From Candidatus Omnitrophota bacterium (GTDB lineage Bacteria; Omnitrophota; Gorgyraeia; Zapsychrales; Zapsychraceae), in NCBI GenBank assembly GCA_016217585.1, contig JACRHQ010000146.1:1-6702 (forward strand): DNA of 6,702 nt, in the 5' to 3' direction. Below, one piece after another: positions 6,064 to 6,702 of this stretch; position 1 is the first letter of the stretch, and each line of letters opens with the position of its first letter. Made by a program: the position numbers and the translations under genes. The notes under the pieces are model-generated. The model saw nothing but the letters and a program-made list of their open reading frames with translations. It was not told the origin of the DNA and did no database searches.

Positions 6064-6702
6064 CTAGGGCAACGCGCCGATCAGATAAAATTCTTCCTCC
6101 GGCCTGTGGTCAACCTTCCCGGCGAGTATCCGCTCGCAGCCGTCCAGGGTTTGGGCCAATGTCACGTATTCCCCTTTTTTGCCCGTATAGGGCTCGGCGA
6201 CAAAAAACGGCTGCGTCAAAAAATTTTGCAATTTCCTGGTCCGGCCGTAAAGGGTGCGGTCCGCGGCCGATAACTCATCGATGCCGATCACCAAGACGAT
6301 GCGCCGCAGTTCTTCATACCTCTGGAAAACCCGGATGATGTCCTGCGCGATATCAAAATGGCGCTTGCCGATGATATCGATATCCAGGTTCGCGCACGAG
6401 GAAAGCAGCGGGTCGACCGCCGGATAAAGCCCCAGCTGGATCCTCTCGCGGGAGAGGACGAGGATCGAATCCAGGAAACTGAAGATCGCCACGACCGCCG
6501 GGTCGGTCAGGTCGTCGGCGGGGACGTACACGGCCTCGAAAGAGGTGATCGAGCCGCCCCCCTCCTGGGTCGAACGGATCCGTTCATGGAATTCGCTCGC
6601 CTCGGAGATCAAAGTCGGCTGATATCCGGTTTCCGACGGGACACGGCCGAGCAGGGTGGAGATCTCGGCGCCGGCCTGCACGAAACGGAAGATGTTGTCC
6701 AC
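6064..6702 (-). CDS. atpD: F-type ATPase beta subunit, divergent, C-terminal part (5' end outside the window)
   Basis: This frame is open to the window edge and enters at the conserved DNIFRF segment, so about the first half of the protein, including the P-loop, is missing. The 212 visible residues show beta-subunit hallmarks: DNIFRFVQAGAEIS (2-15), LLGRVPS, GYQPTL (26-31), SITSFEAVYVPADDLTDPA (51-69), YPAVDP (93-98), a DELSEED-like loop as DELSAAD (142-148) and FLTQPFFVAE (161-170). The protein is divergent. The usual DSTSR after YPAVDP is replaced (LLSSCANLD), there is a small EGGG insertion before SITS, and the C-terminus ends soon after FYLIGALP. Some of these choices recall the alternate (N-type) F1F0 ATPase beta family, but that is from memory and not tested. 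No epsilon gene follows; the next gene, 45 nt on, is the MshEN protein. The GTG at the edge encodes an internal Val, not the start. Confidence 0.9.
   Translation of the reverse strand: MDNIFRFVQAGAEISTLLGRVPSETGYQPTLISEASEFHERIRSTQEGGGSITSFEAVYVPADDLTDPAVVAIFSFLDSILVLSRERIQLGLYPAVDPLLSSCANLDIDIIGKRHFDIAQDIIRVFQRYEELRRIVLVIGIDELSAADRTLYGRTRKLQNFLTQPFFVAEPYTGKKGEYVTLAQTLDGCERILAGKVDHRPEEEFYLIGALP

Noticed and set aside
1..6702. CRISPR arrays, tRNA or rRNA genes, insertion sequences, attachment sites.
   Set aside because: No spaced direct repeats, tRNA-like folds, transposase motifs or terminal repeats were seen; the window is filled with co-directional protein genes.

Overview
The window is a compact, one-directional gene cluster. 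All eight supported genes lie on the minus strand, so transcription runs from high to low coordinates, and almost every base is coding. The core is the cytoplasmic and inner-membrane assembly part of a type II secretion system (T2SS) with its pseudopilins. This implies a Gram-negative-type (diderm) cell. The sequence is GC-rich, and together with the unusual gene content (a GspE-PilZ fusion and a divergent ATPase beta subunit) this suggests an uncultured or under-sampled bacterial lineage, perhaps near Omnitrophota or the PVC group. That placement is an impression, not something the sequence proves.

In transcription order: (1) 6702-6064, the C-terminal half of a divergent F-type ATPase beta subunit, cut by the window edge; (2) 6018-5551, a small stand-alone protein made only of the GspE N-terminal (MshEN-like) domain; (3) 5549-3390, a full GspE/PilB-type secretion ATPase with an extra C-terminal PilZ domain; (4) 3380-2139, the GspF/PilC inner-membrane platform protein; (5) 2120-1245, an exported gluzincin metallopeptidase of the peptidase MA-like type; (6) 1208-780, the major pseudopilin GspG; (7) 799-407, a GspI-like minor pseudopilin; (8) 420-1, a GspJ-like minor pseudopilin that runs off the low-coordinate edge and has no stop in the window.

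Genes 2 to 8 look like one operon. Gaps are 1, 9, 18 and 36 nt, followed by overlaps of 20 and 14 nt. No terminator or convincing promoter is visible between them. Strong Shine-Dalgarno sites precede the stand-alone MshEN gene, the peptidase and gspG. gspE, gspI and gspJ appear to be translationally coupled to the gene before them. GspE would power assembly through GspF, GspG would form the pseudopilus shaft, and the I/J-type proteins would form its tip.

The most notable feature is the regulatory set-up around GspE. The ATPase carries a PilZ domain with the RxxxR and NxSxxG motifs expected to bind cyclic di-GMP. Its own N-terminal MshEN repeats have lost the conserved Gly and Gln positions. 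The small gene immediately upstream keeps those positions in both repeats. This suggests that cyclic-di-GMP sensing has been split between a fused PilZ domain and a separate MshEN protein. The exported metallopeptidase between gspF and gspG is the second unusual element.
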